DNA of 64,000 nucleotides from Bacteroidetes bacterium UBA1935. GTDB lineage: Bacteria > Bacteroidota > Bacteroidia > Chitinophagales > Chitinophagaceae. Shown here piece after piece: positions 40,642 through 50,012 of this stretch (its first letter is position 1; each line of letters begins with the position of its first letter). The translations under genes were made by a program, and so were the position numbers. The notes under the pieces were generated by a model. The model worked only from the letters and a program-made list of their open reading frames with translations. It ran no database searches and was not told where the DNA came from. The stretch spans positions 145,826-209,825 of the forward strand of contig DDFF01000015.1 in the NCBI GenBank assembly GCA_002337045.1, in the 5' to 3' direction.

Positions 40642-43600
40642 ATGTTTCAAATACCGACAAACCTCAAGCGTATTCTGTTGTTTGTATTAGTGTTGCTGTT
40701 TTCTTTGCAATCTAATGATGTACTTGCTTCTCACGCTGCTGGTGGAGAAATTATTTATCAATGGCTGCAAGACTCAACATATAAAATTACATTTAAGTTT
40801 TACAGAGATTGCTCTGGTATAGATGTATCCCCAACAGTTCCTCTTTGCTATACTAATACCTGTACCAACCAGTCTTGGACTATAGATCTCAGTCCATTGT
40901 CTGTATTGCCGGACGGTAGTACTAATGGTACGCCAGTAGCTCAGGGGTGTCCAGGGGTTGGGACAACATGTACTAATATCAGTTCTTATGTGCCAGGATA
41001 TAGAGAATGGTGGTACTCTGCAAATGTTACGTTGCCATCACGCTGTAGCGCATGGAAGTTTGCAGTAGGAATATCTGCAAGGAATAGCAGTGTGAATTTG
41101 AGTGGAGGCAGTGCTATTGATTTTTATAGCGAGGCTACACTTAACAATGTAGCTGCACAGGGTAACTCATCGCCTTTTTTCTCAGTAAAACCGGTACCAT
41201 CAATATGTATAAACCAGCCATACACGTATAATAATGGTGGTGTAGATCCCAATTCAGACTCTTTGGCTTTTGAAATGATGATGCCGCAAAGTCCCAATGG
41301 GTCTACATGTAATAATTCAGTACCACTTATTTTTGCATCGGCATCCCCATCATATAATTTGGTAGATAATCCTTTTCAGACCAATAATACCTTTACTTTA
41401 AGCCCATCGACAGGACAAATGACATTTACCCCTGCAATAACTGGGTCAAATACTGTTACAGTCAGGGTGAATGAATACAGAAATGGAGTATTGATAGGAT
41501 CTGTTATGAGGGATGTTCAGATTCAGGTAATTAATTGTGCAGTAACAGCACCCATTGCTAATACTGTATCTACTACAATTACAGGTGGTACTATGGTAGG
41601 TGGCAGGGTAGAGGCCTGTGCAAAAGTGCCGTTAAGTTTTTGTTTCGACTTAAAATCTTCAGATACCGCTGCGATATTAGTTGCATCAGATAACTCTGCA
41701 GTATCTACCCCCGGCGCTACTGTTACTTATGCGGGGCAAAATACAGATTCAATACGTGGTTGTTTCAACTGGACACCAAATACACTGGATACAGGTTTAA
41801 GGATATTTACAGTTACGGTAAAAGACTCTACATGCAAGTTTCCCGGTGTTAGTGTTGCACAAACATTCGTACTGCCTGTTTATATATGGCCGATAACAGA
41901 TATTATTAAAGATACAACCATCTGTTACGGAGATTCAGTGTCGCTCCTAGCAGTTGGTGGTAATGCATTTACCTGGGGCGTATTACCGGGAGGCGCATCG
42001 TTATCAACACTTAGTTGTACTACTTGCAGGCAACCTTTTGCCAAACCGCTGGTTAACACACAGTATACAGTCTGGAACACAGGCGTACAGTATTGTAGCA
42101 AAAACAGAGATACTGTCACAGTAGCAGTGCTCGATATCAGAAATGATACGCTCATAGCTAATGCTACAACTCATATCTGTCAGGGCGATACGCTAAAGCT
42201 ATTCTCTTCTGCAGCACTTCCGGGCTATGGGTATAGGTGGACGGGGCCTAATAGTTATAGTTCAGTCATACAGAACCCGCAAATCATATCAGCTCAGCCG
42301 GCTGCCAATGGGGTATATTATTTAAGTTCATCAAAGCTAGGTTGCTATTCCCGCCCTGATACGGTGGCTGTGCAGGTTACTGCAAAGCCTTCTATATCCA
42401 CTATCAGTAGTAACACGCCTGTTTGCGAGCAAAGCACATTGAATTTGTTTACAAATTCTGCAACAGGTACTTCCTACACATGGTCAGGACCTAATGGCTT
42501 TTCTTCAACAATTAAAAACCCATCTATAATAAATGTTCCATTAGCTGCAGCCGGTGTTTATTCTGTGTACACAACATTGAATGGATGTAATTCAAACACT
42601 GTAACAACGTCTGTGGTAGTCAATAAAAAACCTGTTATAGGTACTGTAACAATATCGCCAACTACAGCCTGCGGTGCCAGCAATGGTGCTATTACACTTT
42701 CGGGGCTTGATGCCAATAAAAATTATACAGTCAATTACTATAAAAATGGCGTTGCACAGCCAAGCATCTTACGCAATTCTGGTGCAGGTGGTGTTATCGT
42801 ATTATCCAACCTAAACGCTGCATTATATTCCAGAATTACGGTGTCTTTACTTGGTTGTTCTTCAGATACAACACTGCCTTTAGTTGTACCGGATCCGTTA
42901 CCACCTGCTGCTAACTCCTCTAATAGTTCGCCTGTATGCGAGGGTGGTTCTTTTTCAATATATGCTTTTGCAGATTCTACAGGAGTTACATGGCAATGGA
43001 CTGGTCCTAATGGCTTCTCGTCTACATTGCCTGTTGTTGCATTTAATAATGTAGTGCCATCGCAGTCGGGAAATTATATCCTTACAGCAACAAAAAATAA
43101 CTGTATCTCTGAGCCCGATACTACATATGTAACTGTGTATCCTACGCCACCGCCACCTAATGCACAAAGTAACAGTCCGCTCTGTTCGGGCAATACTATT
43201 GTGTTGCAGGCAGATAGTTTCCAGTTCGGACACTATACATGGACAGGGCCTAATGGCTATACCGATACGTTCCGTGTTTCTAAGATTGCAAATGGCCAGC
43301 CTATGCATTCCGGTGTATACACTGTAATTGCAACAGTGCATGGATGTATCTCGCCCGCCAGCTCTACTACAGTTGTGGTTAATCCAACACCTGCACCCGT
43401 TATTGGTAGCTATACAATCAATAATACTACTACATGTTTCGGAACAGATGGTAGTATAGTATTAGGGGGCATAGATACTAGTGCTTCTTTCATCGTTACT
43501 TATAAAAAGAATGGAACTCCTCAAGCACCTATCAGTGCTATTTCTACTTCAAACGGTTTTATTGCAATCACTAACCTGTCGGCAGGATTGTATACGGAAA

Positions 43601-45921
43601 TTAAAATAACGGCCACAACAGGTTGTTCTTCCGACCCATTGCCAGACTTGCGTGTTGCCGACCCACCACCACCTGTCATATCGCTGAGTGCAAAAAATAA
43701 TCCTATAACGTGTTTGGGTGCTAATGGCAGCATTGTAATTGGTGGCATGGTTAGCGGACGTACATATAGTGTCAGCTATAACAAAAATGCTGTAGTGCAA
43801 CCGGGCTTTTCTGCTACTGCAGATGGTTTCGGTCGAATTACTATACCGGCATTAGGGGCGGGTACTTATACTATTACTACTACAATTTATAACTGTGTAT
43901 CTAACGTTTTAGGGCCTATCGTGCTTGTAGATCCTAATCCGCCTGTTGTTACGGCTAGCAATAACACTCCTATATGCCAAGGTAGTACAGTTTTGCTTTC
44001 AGGTGCTAGCGATTCCATTGGTGTTACATGGTCATGGACTGGTCCTTGGGGTTTTACATCGGCGGTTCAAAATCCATCAATCCCCAATAGTATTCCATCG
44101 CAATCAGGTACATATACTTTGATTGCCAGTAAAAACAATTGTTTTTCTCAGCCGGCATCAACAACGGTTACCGTTAAGCCTACACCTGGCACTCCTGCAG
44201 TTTCAAACAGTGGCCCTGTGTGTGAAGGTGACGTGCTGCAGCTTTATGTATCAACACTCCCTAATGCAACATTTGTATGGACAGGCCCTGCAGGGTTTAC
44301 AACCACAACACAATCTCCCGTATTTATGCCTGCCGCTATTAGCAATTCGGGCACATATACTGTAGTAGTTACTGTTGATGGTTGTGTTTCTCTGCCAGCC
44401 AGCACTACAGCAATAGTAAATGCAAGGCCAATAGCACCAACTGCTAATACCTTGATAAGTTATTGCCAGTGGCAATCTTCTGTTGCATTGGTTGCTTCCG
44501 GTACCAATCTGCAATGGTACGATACTGCTGTGGCCGGTACGCCGCTACCATCTGCGCCAATACCATCTACAGCTGTTCCCGGTACATATTATTGGTATGT
44601 TAGTCAGGTGATGAATAATTGCGAGAGTCCGCGCACGCGTATCAGGGTAATAGTACAGCCACAGTCTGCCATGCCTGTTGCCGCAGATACGGTACAGTAT
44701 TGTCAACATGCGCCTGCAACAGCTCTATATGCCTCGGGTAATGATTTGAAATGGTATCCACAGCCCAATGGCGGGGTAGGTAGTGCCACAGCACCAGTGC
44801 CTGCTACATCAGTTGCGGGTTTGTACTATTGGTACGTTACCCAAACAGATATATTTGGGTGCGAAAGTAATAGGAAGAAGATAACGGTAATTGTGAGGGC
44901 ACAACTAAAACCACATATAGAACCTACCGACAAAGAAATTTGTGAAGGAGATATTATAGAAATAGCAGACACGGCTACCTACTATTACAAGACTACATAC
45001 AATTGGAATTTCGGGGATGCTATTGTTGGTAGCGGTGATACGAGCGGCCCTTACAAGGTAAAATGGATGAAAGCTGGTTTATGGCCTGTATATCTCAAGG
45101 TGTCAGATGAGTATTGCAATGCTTCGGATACAGAGTATATACTTGTACATCCATTGCCATCAGGTAGTTTAGAACTTCCGGGATATGCATGTGTAGATGA
45201 GAAGGTATATGTAAAAACTACCTCAATAGGTGCAGGTACATTAAATTTTTCTGCAGATGGTGGAGTGCTATCGCTTAGCGAAAAAGATAAATTGTATAGT
45301 CTTAAGTGGAATACTACAGGAACCAAAGTTGTATCCTTGGTCATAAAGTCGGAGTACAATTGTCTATCTCCTGTCTATCTGGATACTATAACAATATACG
45401 ACCGCCCGTATTTGAAAATTAAAAATATAGATAAGGGAGTAATATGTGTTGGTGATACGGTATCTATAAATGCCTCTTACAGTGAAGATTTGGCATACTC
45501 ATGGTATGGGGAGGGTAATTTTTATATAAAAGACAAGAATAATGTGTTGGCTTCTAAGCGAACCACAGGTTCGATTTACGTAAAGGCAAACAATATTTAT
45601 GGCTGTAGCAGTGTAGACAGCGTATATGTATCTACAGAAAATTGCTGTGATATCTCCATGCCTGATGCATTTACACCAAATGGAGACGGCAGAAATGACG
45701 TATTCCGCATAATATCGAAAGGTAACCAGTCTGTGAAGCAATTTATAATTGTTAACAGATGGGGGCAAAGGGTGTTTCAGACTACCAATCAGTCTCAAGG
45801 ATGGGATGGCAGGCTAAATGGTGTGATGCAGGATATGGGTACTTACAGCTACTACATAAGATATACCTGTACCGATGGAAGAACCCTCGAGAAAAAAGGC
45901 GATGTTATTCTGCTTAAATAA
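40642..45921 (+). CDS. Giant T9SS surface protein with Ig-like repeats and CHU_C (type B) sorting domain
   Basis: The 1759-residue protein has a signal peptide (cleavage near VLAS) and an N-terminal domain opening HAAGGEIIYQWLQDSTYKI, common in Bacteroidota gliding and adhesion proteins. After Ig/cadherin-like regions come mosaic repeats from about residue 510. Six A units are marked by CxG...WTGPxGF...SGxY; three B units by CxGxNGSIVxGG...YxKNG; two C units by YYWYVxQ...CES. A PKD-like region follows, then from about 1672 FTPNGDGRNDVFRI...WDGRLNG, the gliding-associated type B sorting domain. It is an exported adhesin or matrix protein; the ligand is unknown. It has its own promoter and terminator. 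Confidence 0.92.
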   Translation: MFQIPTNLKRILLFVLVLLFSLQSNDVLASHAAGGEIIYQWLQDSTYKITFKFYRDCSGIDVSPTVPLCYTNTCTNQSWTIDLSPLSVLPDGSTNGTPVAQGCPGVGTTCTNISSYVPGYREWWYSANVTLPSRCSAWKFAVGISARNSSVNLSGGSAIDFYSEATLNNVAAQGNSSPFFSVKPVPSICINQPYTYNNGGVDPNSDSLAFEMMMPQSPNGSTCNNSVPLIFASASPSYNLVDNPFQTNNTFTLSPSTGQMTFTPAITGSNTVTVRVNEYRNGVLIGSVMRDVQIQVINCAVTAPIANTVSTTITGGTMVGGRVEACAKVPLSFCFDLKSSDTAAILVASDNSAVSTPGATVTYAGQNTDSIRGCFNWTPNTLDTGLRIFTVTVKDSTCKFPGVSVAQTFVLPVYIWPITDIIKDTTICYGDSVSLLAVGGNAFTWGVLPGGASLSTLSCTTCRQPFAKPLVNTQYTVWNTGVQYCSKNRDTVTVAVLDIRNDTLIANATTHICQGDTLKLFSSAALPGYGYRWTGPNSYSSVIQNPQIISAQPAANGVYYLSSSKLGCYSRPDTVAVQVTAKPSISTISSNTPVCEQSTLNLFTNSATGTSYTWSGPNGFSSTIKNPSIINVPLAAAGVYSVYTTLNGCNSNTVTTSVVVNKKPVIGTVTISPTTACGASNGAITLSGLDANKNYTVNYYKNGVAQPSILRNSGAGGVIVLSNLNAALYSRITVSLLGCSSDTTLPLVVPDPLPPAANSSNSSPVCEGGSFSIYAFADSTGVTWQWTGPNGFSSTLPVVAFNNVVPSQSGNYILTATKNNCISEPDTTYVTVYPTPPPPNAQSNSPLCSGNTIVLQADSFQFGHYTWTGPNGYTDTFRVSKIANGQPMHSGVYTVIATVHGCISPASSTTVVVNPTPAPVIGSYTINNTTTCFGTDGSIVLGGIDTSASFIVTYKKNGTPQAPISAISTSNGFIAITNLSAGLYTEIKITATTGCSSDPLPDLRVADPPPPVISLSAKNNPITCLGANGSIVIGGMVSGRTYSVSYNKNAVVQPGFSATADGFGRITIPALGAGTYTITTTIYNCVSNVLGPIVLVDPNPPVVTASNNTPICQGSTVLLSGASDSIGVTWSWTGPWGFTSAVQNPSIPNSIPSQSGTYTLIASKNNCFSQPASTTVTVKPTPGTPAVSNSGPVCEGDVLQLYVSTLPNATFVWTGPAGFTTTTQSPVFMPAAISNSGTYTVVVTVDGCVSLPASTTAIVNARPIAPTANTLISYCQWQSSVALVASGTNLQWYDTAVAGTPLPSAPIPSTAVPGTYYWYVSQVMNNCESPRTRIRVIVQPQSAMPVAADTVQYCQHAPATALYASGNDLKWYPQPNGGVGSATAPVPATSVAGLYYWYVTQTDIFGCESNRKKITVIVRAQLKPHIEPTDKEICEGDIIEIADTATYYYKTTYNWNFGDAIVGSGDTSGPYKVKWMKAGLWPVYLKVSDEYCNASDTEYILVHPLPSGSLELPGYACVDEKVYVKTTSIGAGTLNFSADGGVLSLSEKDKLYSLKWNTTGTKVVSLVIKSEYNCLSPVYLDTITIYDRPYLKIKNIDKGVICVGDTVSINASYSEDLAYSWYGEGNFYIKDKNNVLASKRTTGSIYVKANNIYGCSSVDSVYVSTENCCDISMPDAFTPNGDGRNDVFRIISKGNQSVKQFIIVNRWGQRVFQTTNQSQGWDGRLNGVMQDMGTYSYYIRYTCTDGRTLEKKGDVILLK
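42169..44430 (+). repeat. Mosaic of Ig-like A and B coding repeats, order A-A-B-A-A-B-B-A-A
   Basis: Six A units start near 42169, 42415, 42925, 43171, 43963 and 44209, about 80 codons each. B units start near 42655, 43420 and 43690. The order suggests duplication of an A-A-B block, then an extra B. Repeats are diverged at the DNA level, so they are old or under divergent selection. Confidence 0.7.
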
Positions 45922-45982
45922 TACCGAAGCTATTATTGGTAAATATTTTTAATGCATTTTTTAATTATTGTTATTATTGACT

Positions 45983-46008
45983 AAAAAGCCCTGCTGACAG
46001 GGCTTTTT
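45983..46008 (+). terminator. Terminator of the giant adhesin gene
   Basis: AAAAAGCCCTG (45983-45993) pairs with CAGGGCTTTTT (45998-46008) across a 4-base loop. Confidence 0.85.
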
Positions 46009-46055
46009 AAATGACGTAACTATTACATTTAAATAGTATTTCTGTGACAAAAAAC

Positions 46056-46088
46056 TTTGCAATTTTTTAACAGGAATAGCTATCTTTG
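46056..46088 (+). promoter_or_regulatory. Promoter of the M43 metalloprotease gene
   Basis: TTTG at 46056-46059 and TATCTTTG at 46081-46088 are separated by 21 bases, a full match to the Bacteroidota promoter. The ATG is 36 bases downstream, which supports the ATG at 46125 over the in-frame TTG at 46086 lying inside the -7. Confidence 0.72.
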
Positions 46089-46124
46089 AAACAATCTTTA
46101 CTTACGTATATTAATAACATACAA

Positions 46125-48458
46125 ATGATAAAAAAGTCTATTTTGTGTTTGTCGGCTGTGTTTGCAATGGCCAACGCTAAAGCCCAAAGTTGCGCTACTG
46201 ATGAAGTAAATAGCGATTACAGGAGGCTCTATCCTGCAATACAGCAGTACCAGCAACAACTTGAGAAAGAGTGGCAGACTTACCAGATGACACAACGTCT
46301 TGTAGGTGCCAACGCTAAAACACTGTATCCGTACACACCTACTAAGGACAGTAACTATCGCAAGGTTTATATACCGGTTGTAGTGCATATTGTACACGAT
46401 TTTGGTACAGAATATGTTACTGATAACGCAGTATATGATTGGATTGAAAGAATGAACGTTACCTACAGGAAAGAAAATACTGACTTGGCTAATGTTATTG
46501 CACCTTTCAAACCATACATTGGTAAACCAAATATTGAGTTTGTATTAGCTAAGAAAGATCCGTTGGGTAACCCAACTACAGGTATTACCCGCAGACAACA
46601 CTATCTGACAGTTGGTGGTGACGATCAAGCGAAATTTGACCTGTGGGCTCCAAACAGGTATCTTAATATCTGGTTGATTAGAAGAATAGGTCGCGGTGCT
46701 TCTGCGGGTGTTGTAGCAGCATATTCTACTTTCCCTGCTACTGCTGCAGGTTTTTCATTCTATGATGGTATCATAGGTGGTGCAAGCTTTATCAATGCAT
46801 CTGAAAAAACATATGAACACGAAATAGGTCACTACCTCAATCTGTATCACCCTTGGAATAACAGCAATAAAGGTGTTAGTGAAGATTGTGGTGATGACGA
46901 AGTTGATGATACTCCTCCAACTACAGGTCACTTTGGCTCAGGTAAAGCCGGTGCTCCAGAAAGTGGTGGTAATTGTAATTCGAATGTTGTATTGTATGAT
47001 ACTAAATGTGCTGTAGGATACTACAAAGTATATCCTAATGGTTCTAGTAATGATACAGCAGACTATCCGGATACTACCAACGTCCAAAACATCATGGACT
47101 ATGCAGATTGTCCGGTTATGTTTACACACCAACAAGTTGATAGGATGCGTTCTGCATTGAAAAGTTCTGTTGGTAACAGGGATAATCTGATTAAAGAAGA
47201 TAACTTGAAAATTACAGGTGTTATGACAACTGCCGGTACAATGGCACCTAAAGTTGATATGAAGCCTGTAGCAGAATATTCTGTTGAAAAAGTAATAGGT
47301 GTATCTCCTGAGCGTTCTTATTTTATGTGTGCTGACGATGCTAAGCTTTTCAACTTCAAAAACCAAAGCTGGAGAGATACAATAACATCAATAAGCTGGT
47401 CTTTCTCTAATGGTGCTACTCCTGCCACGGCTACATCAAATACAGTGAGTGTTAAGTTTACACAACCAGGTTGGGTAACTACTAAACTTACTGCTACATC
47501 AAATGCTGGTGATTCTACTGTAGAAAGGAAAGATGTGTATGCTGCAGATCCTAATTACAAAATAGATCCTAATGGCTACTTCCAGGAATTCAGCAATACT
47601 TCTGAAAATGAAAAATGGCCTATATTCAACTATTATAACAATGGCTTCAAGTGGGAAATGGCTAATGTAGGTTACTACGACAATTCTTCTATAGTATACA
47701 GAGCATTCGATAACCGCAATGGCTACTCTTCACTAACAGGTGCTGCTTCTTCTTATGCACATCCTCAAAAACTTGCAGGTGATGTGGATGACTTCTTTTC
47801 TCCGGCATTTGATTTGTCTGGTATGAAGAATGGTAACTGTAACCTGAACTTTATGTATGCAGGTATGTGGAGGACTAACGATCTGGCACTGATGCAAGAC
47901 ACAATGGAGATTGCATATTCTACAGATTGTGGTAACTCTTGGACTAAAATGGCTACACTTACTAAAGCTGATCTTGCTCGTGGTAACCAATCAGTAGCTT
48001 ATGCTCCGCTTGATATGCAGGATTGGGATCTGAAGAGCCTTACTGTACCTGCAGCTGCTCGTGACAGTCGCGTATACTTCCGTTTCCGTTACAGGCCATT
48101 CGCTAACTTCGTATTTGGTGATCAAAGTGTAGGTAATAACTACTATATAGATCGTATCAACGTTAGTTCTTTCCCTCAGGGTGTTAACACACTGGTTGGT
48201 GGTAATAACAATATCGCTATTGCTCCAAACCCAACTACTAAAGAAGCTTATGTAGTAGTTCGTGGTAGCATGGGTGCGCAATCTATGATTACTGTTACAG
48301 ATATCACTGGTAAAGTAGTATACCGTACAGAACAAGTATTGTCTTCTAATCTTAGCCGTGTAGAAATTCCGGCTAGTGCTATTGAAGCAAAAGGTATCTA
48401 CATAGTTAACATCGTTGCTGGTGGACAAACAAAAACAGAAAAGCTGGTTGTTAGATAA
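46125..48458 (+). CDS. Secreted M43 (pappalysin-type) zinc metalloprotease with PKD and T9SS type A domains
   Basis: From the ATG at 46125 the protein is 777 residues with a signal peptide ending NAKAQ. The catalytic domain (about 90-340) carries HEIGHYLNLYH at 232-242, the extended HExxHxxGxxH-like zinc site of M43 proteases, with the Gly position replaced by Asn-Leu, and a downstream NIMDYADC Met-turn. A PKD-like domain spans about 400-475 and a beta-sandwich precedes the T9SS type A domain (IAPNPTTKEAYV to the end). It degrades proteins outside the cell. Its own promoter and terminator are visible. Confidence 0.92.
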   Translation: MIKKSILCLSAVFAMANAKAQSCATDEVNSDYRRLYPAIQQYQQQLEKEWQTYQMTQRLVGANAKTLYPYTPTKDSNYRKVYIPVVVHIVHDFGTEYVTDNAVYDWIERMNVTYRKENTDLANVIAPFKPYIGKPNIEFVLAKKDPLGNPTTGITRRQHYLTVGGDDQAKFDLWAPNRYLNIWLIRRIGRGASAGVVAAYSTFPATAAGFSFYDGIIGGASFINASEKTYEHEIGHYLNLYHPWNNSNKGVSEDCGDDEVDDTPPTTGHFGSGKAGAPESGGNCNSNVVLYDTKCAVGYYKVYPNGSSNDTADYPDTTNVQNIMDYADCPVMFTHQQVDRMRSALKSSVGNRDNLIKEDNLKITGVMTTAGTMAPKVDMKPVAEYSVEKVIGVSPERSYFMCADDAKLFNFKNQSWRDTITSISWSFSNGATPATATSNTVSVKFTQPGWVTTKLTATSNAGDSTVERKDVYAADPNYKIDPNGYFQEFSNTSENEKWPIFNYYNNGFKWEMANVGYYDNSSIVYRAFDNRNGYSSLTGAASSYAHPQKLAGDVDDFFSPAFDLSGMKNGNCNLNFMYAGMWRTNDLALMQDTMEIAYSTDCGNSWTKMATLTKADLARGNQSVAYAPLDMQDWDLKSLTVPAAARDSRVYFRFRYRPFANFVFGDQSVGNNYYIDRINVSSFPQGVNTLVGGNNNIAIAPNPTTKEAYVVVRGSMGAQSMITVTDITGKVVYRTEQVLSSNLSRVEIPASAIEAKGIYIVNIVAGGQTKTEKLVVR

Positions 48459-48482
48459 TCAACACCTGTTTCTCAATATTCA

Positions 48483-48518
48483 AAGAAGCCTCCCATACAA
48501 GGAGGCTTCTTCATTTTT
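48483..48518 (+). terminator. Terminator of the M43 protease gene
   Basis: AAGAAGCCTCC (48483-48493) pairs with GGAGGCTTCTT (48501-48511), a 7-base loop, then CATTTTT. Confidence 0.85.
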
Positions 48519-48551
48519 ATAATTTTATGATTACTTACTGGATTTAACTGT

Positions 48552-48559
48552 TATTTTTG
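48552..48559 (+). promoter_or_regulatory. -7 element TATTTTTG for ftsE
   Basis: This matches TAnnTTTG, 19 bases upstream of the ftsE ATG. No TTTG at 19-22 bases upstream; a TTTA lies 24 bases away. Confidence 0.5.
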
Positions 48560-48578
48560 TCTAAAGTATTTTCTCTGA

Positions 48579-49268
48579 ATGAACGATTCAACAATTGTTT
48601 CTATTAGGAACGGTAATATATTTCAAGGTAGTAGTCTTATCCTCAGCAACGTGAATTTTCAGGTTAGCAAGGGCGAGTTTGTATATATGATAGGAAAGAC
48701 GGGTAGTGGTAAATCTAGCCTGCTGAAAACACTGTACGGAGATTTGTACTTGCGTGAAGGGCAAGGCGAGGTTGCAGGCTTCAACCTGAAAGACCTGACT
48801 TGGAAAACCGTACCCTTACTGCGCAGAAACCTTGGTATCGTATTTCAGGACTTCCGTTTGCTGACAGACAGGAACATTCATGACAATCTTGAGTTTGTGC
48901 TTACAGCAACAGGCTGGAAGGATAAAGCCCTGATGAAAGAGAAAATTGAAAATGTACTAAATAAAGTAGGCCTCAAGGGGAAGGGTTTTAAAATGCCTTA
49001 CGAAATGTCTGGTGGCGAGCAGCAACGTGTAGATATAGCGCGTGCATTGCTCAATAATCCTAAACTGATAATTGCCGACGAACCTACAGGAAACCTTGAC
49101 CCTGATACAACAGATGAAATAATGCAACTACTGTTCAACATCTGTCGCGATTATCATACTGCATTCATTATGGCTACGCACGACTATGGTATTATTCAAA
49201 AATATCCTGCACGTGTGGTTCGCATAGAGCATGGGGGAGTAAGAGAAATATCTGCAGTAGGACTGTAA
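48579..49268 (+). CDS. ftsE: Cell division ATP-binding protein FtsE
   Basis: The 229-residue ABC ATPase has Walker A GKTGSGKSS near residue 39, the Q-loop FQDFRLLTDRNIHDN (FtsE wording), signature MSGGEQQRVDIARALL near 146 and Walker B LIIADEPTGNLD. FtsE with FtsX activates cell-wall hydrolases at the division site. ftsX is not adjacent; the next gene is convergent, and the two stop codons abut with no gap and no terminator. A LolD-like transporter ATPase is the main alternative. Confidence 0.85.
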   Translation: MNDSTIVSIRNGNIFQGSSLILSNVNFQVSKGEFVYMIGKTGSGKSSLLKTLYGDLYLREGQGEVAGFNLKDLTWKTVPLLRRNLGIVFQDFRLLTDRNIHDNLEFVLTATGWKDKALMKEKIENVLNKVGLKGKGFKMPYEMSGGEQQRVDIARALLNNPKLIIADEPTGNLDPDTTDEIMQLLFNICRDYHTAFIMATHDYGIIQKYPARVVRIEHGGVREISAVGL

Positions 49269-50012
49269 TTACTTCAAAATAAGGCGGCGAATCATTTTGC
49301 CTATGCTGAATATCCATAAGAATGGTATCAGCGGTAGCATAAGTATATTGTGTTTGTAGATAGAAGTATACAGACGCAATTCTCCTTTGCGCATTTTCCA
49401 AACATTGGCAGAGGCACCACCAGTGCTAAGTTGTGGCCTGCCAAGTATTGTATATGCATCTTCCAGCCAATGCACTTTATAATTGTATGCTACGCGTATA
49501 GATAGTTCATGGTCTTCGCAGTATCTATATGATTCATCAAACCTTAACGGCATGCTTTTGCGTATTGCAAGGCACGAAGGCTGATAAGGATTTTTCAGCA
49601 GAACAGAGGTGTAGCTAAGTGTGGAAAGCTTATTTGTTCTGGCAGTTTTTTGTTTTGCGGACAGAACATATGGATGCCCCAGATAAACAACTTCATTATG
49701 CTTACTGAATACATCATGTATTGCAGCGAGTTTTTCAGGCAGCCATGTATCATCACTATCCAGAAATGCAATCACATCACCCGTCGCTTCGGCAATGCCA
49801 CGATTGCGCGCAGCTGACGGTCCCTGATTTGTAGCTTGTTTTAATAACCTGACATCTTTGTACTGTGTAAGTACATCGCAAGTATTATCAGTACTTGCAT
49901 CATCAATCACAATTATTTCATGCGGTTGCATTGTTTGTTGCATGCACGATTGTATTGCATCAACAATACACGCAGCAGCATTATAGGCAGGTATCACAAC
50001 ACTTATTTTCAT
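49269..50012 (-). CDS. Family 2 glycosyltransferase
   Basis: The 247-residue GT-A enzyme opens with ISVVIPAYNAAACIVDAIQSC and has IIVIDDASTDNT near residue 34, GPSAARNRGIAEATG near 63, and the DxD-type metal site FLDSDDTWLP near 84. A short hydrophobic C-terminus (LPLIPFLWIFSIGKMI) may associate with the membrane. It uses nucleotide sugars to build surface polysaccharide or glycoprotein glycans. Its ATG overlaps the stop of the upstream glycosyltransferase gene by four bases, so the two are translationally coupled. Confidence 0.9.
   Translation of the reverse strand: MKISVVIPAYNAAACIVDAIQSCMQQTMQPHEIIVIDDASTDNTCDVLTQYKDVRLLKQATNQGPSAARNRGIAEATGDVIAFLDSDDTWLPEKLAAIHDVFSKHNEVVYLGHPYVLSAKQKTARTNKLSTLSYTSVLLKNPYQPSCLAIRKSMPLRFDESYRYCEDHELSIRVAYNYKVHWLEDAYTILGRPQLSTGGASANVWKMRKGELRLYTSIYKHNILMLPLIPFLWIFSIGKMIRRLILK

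Noticed and set aside
42169..44430. CRISPR-like or tandem DNA repeats in the adhesin gene
   Set aside because: Repeats are about 240 bases, diverged and in frame; they are protein domain repeats.
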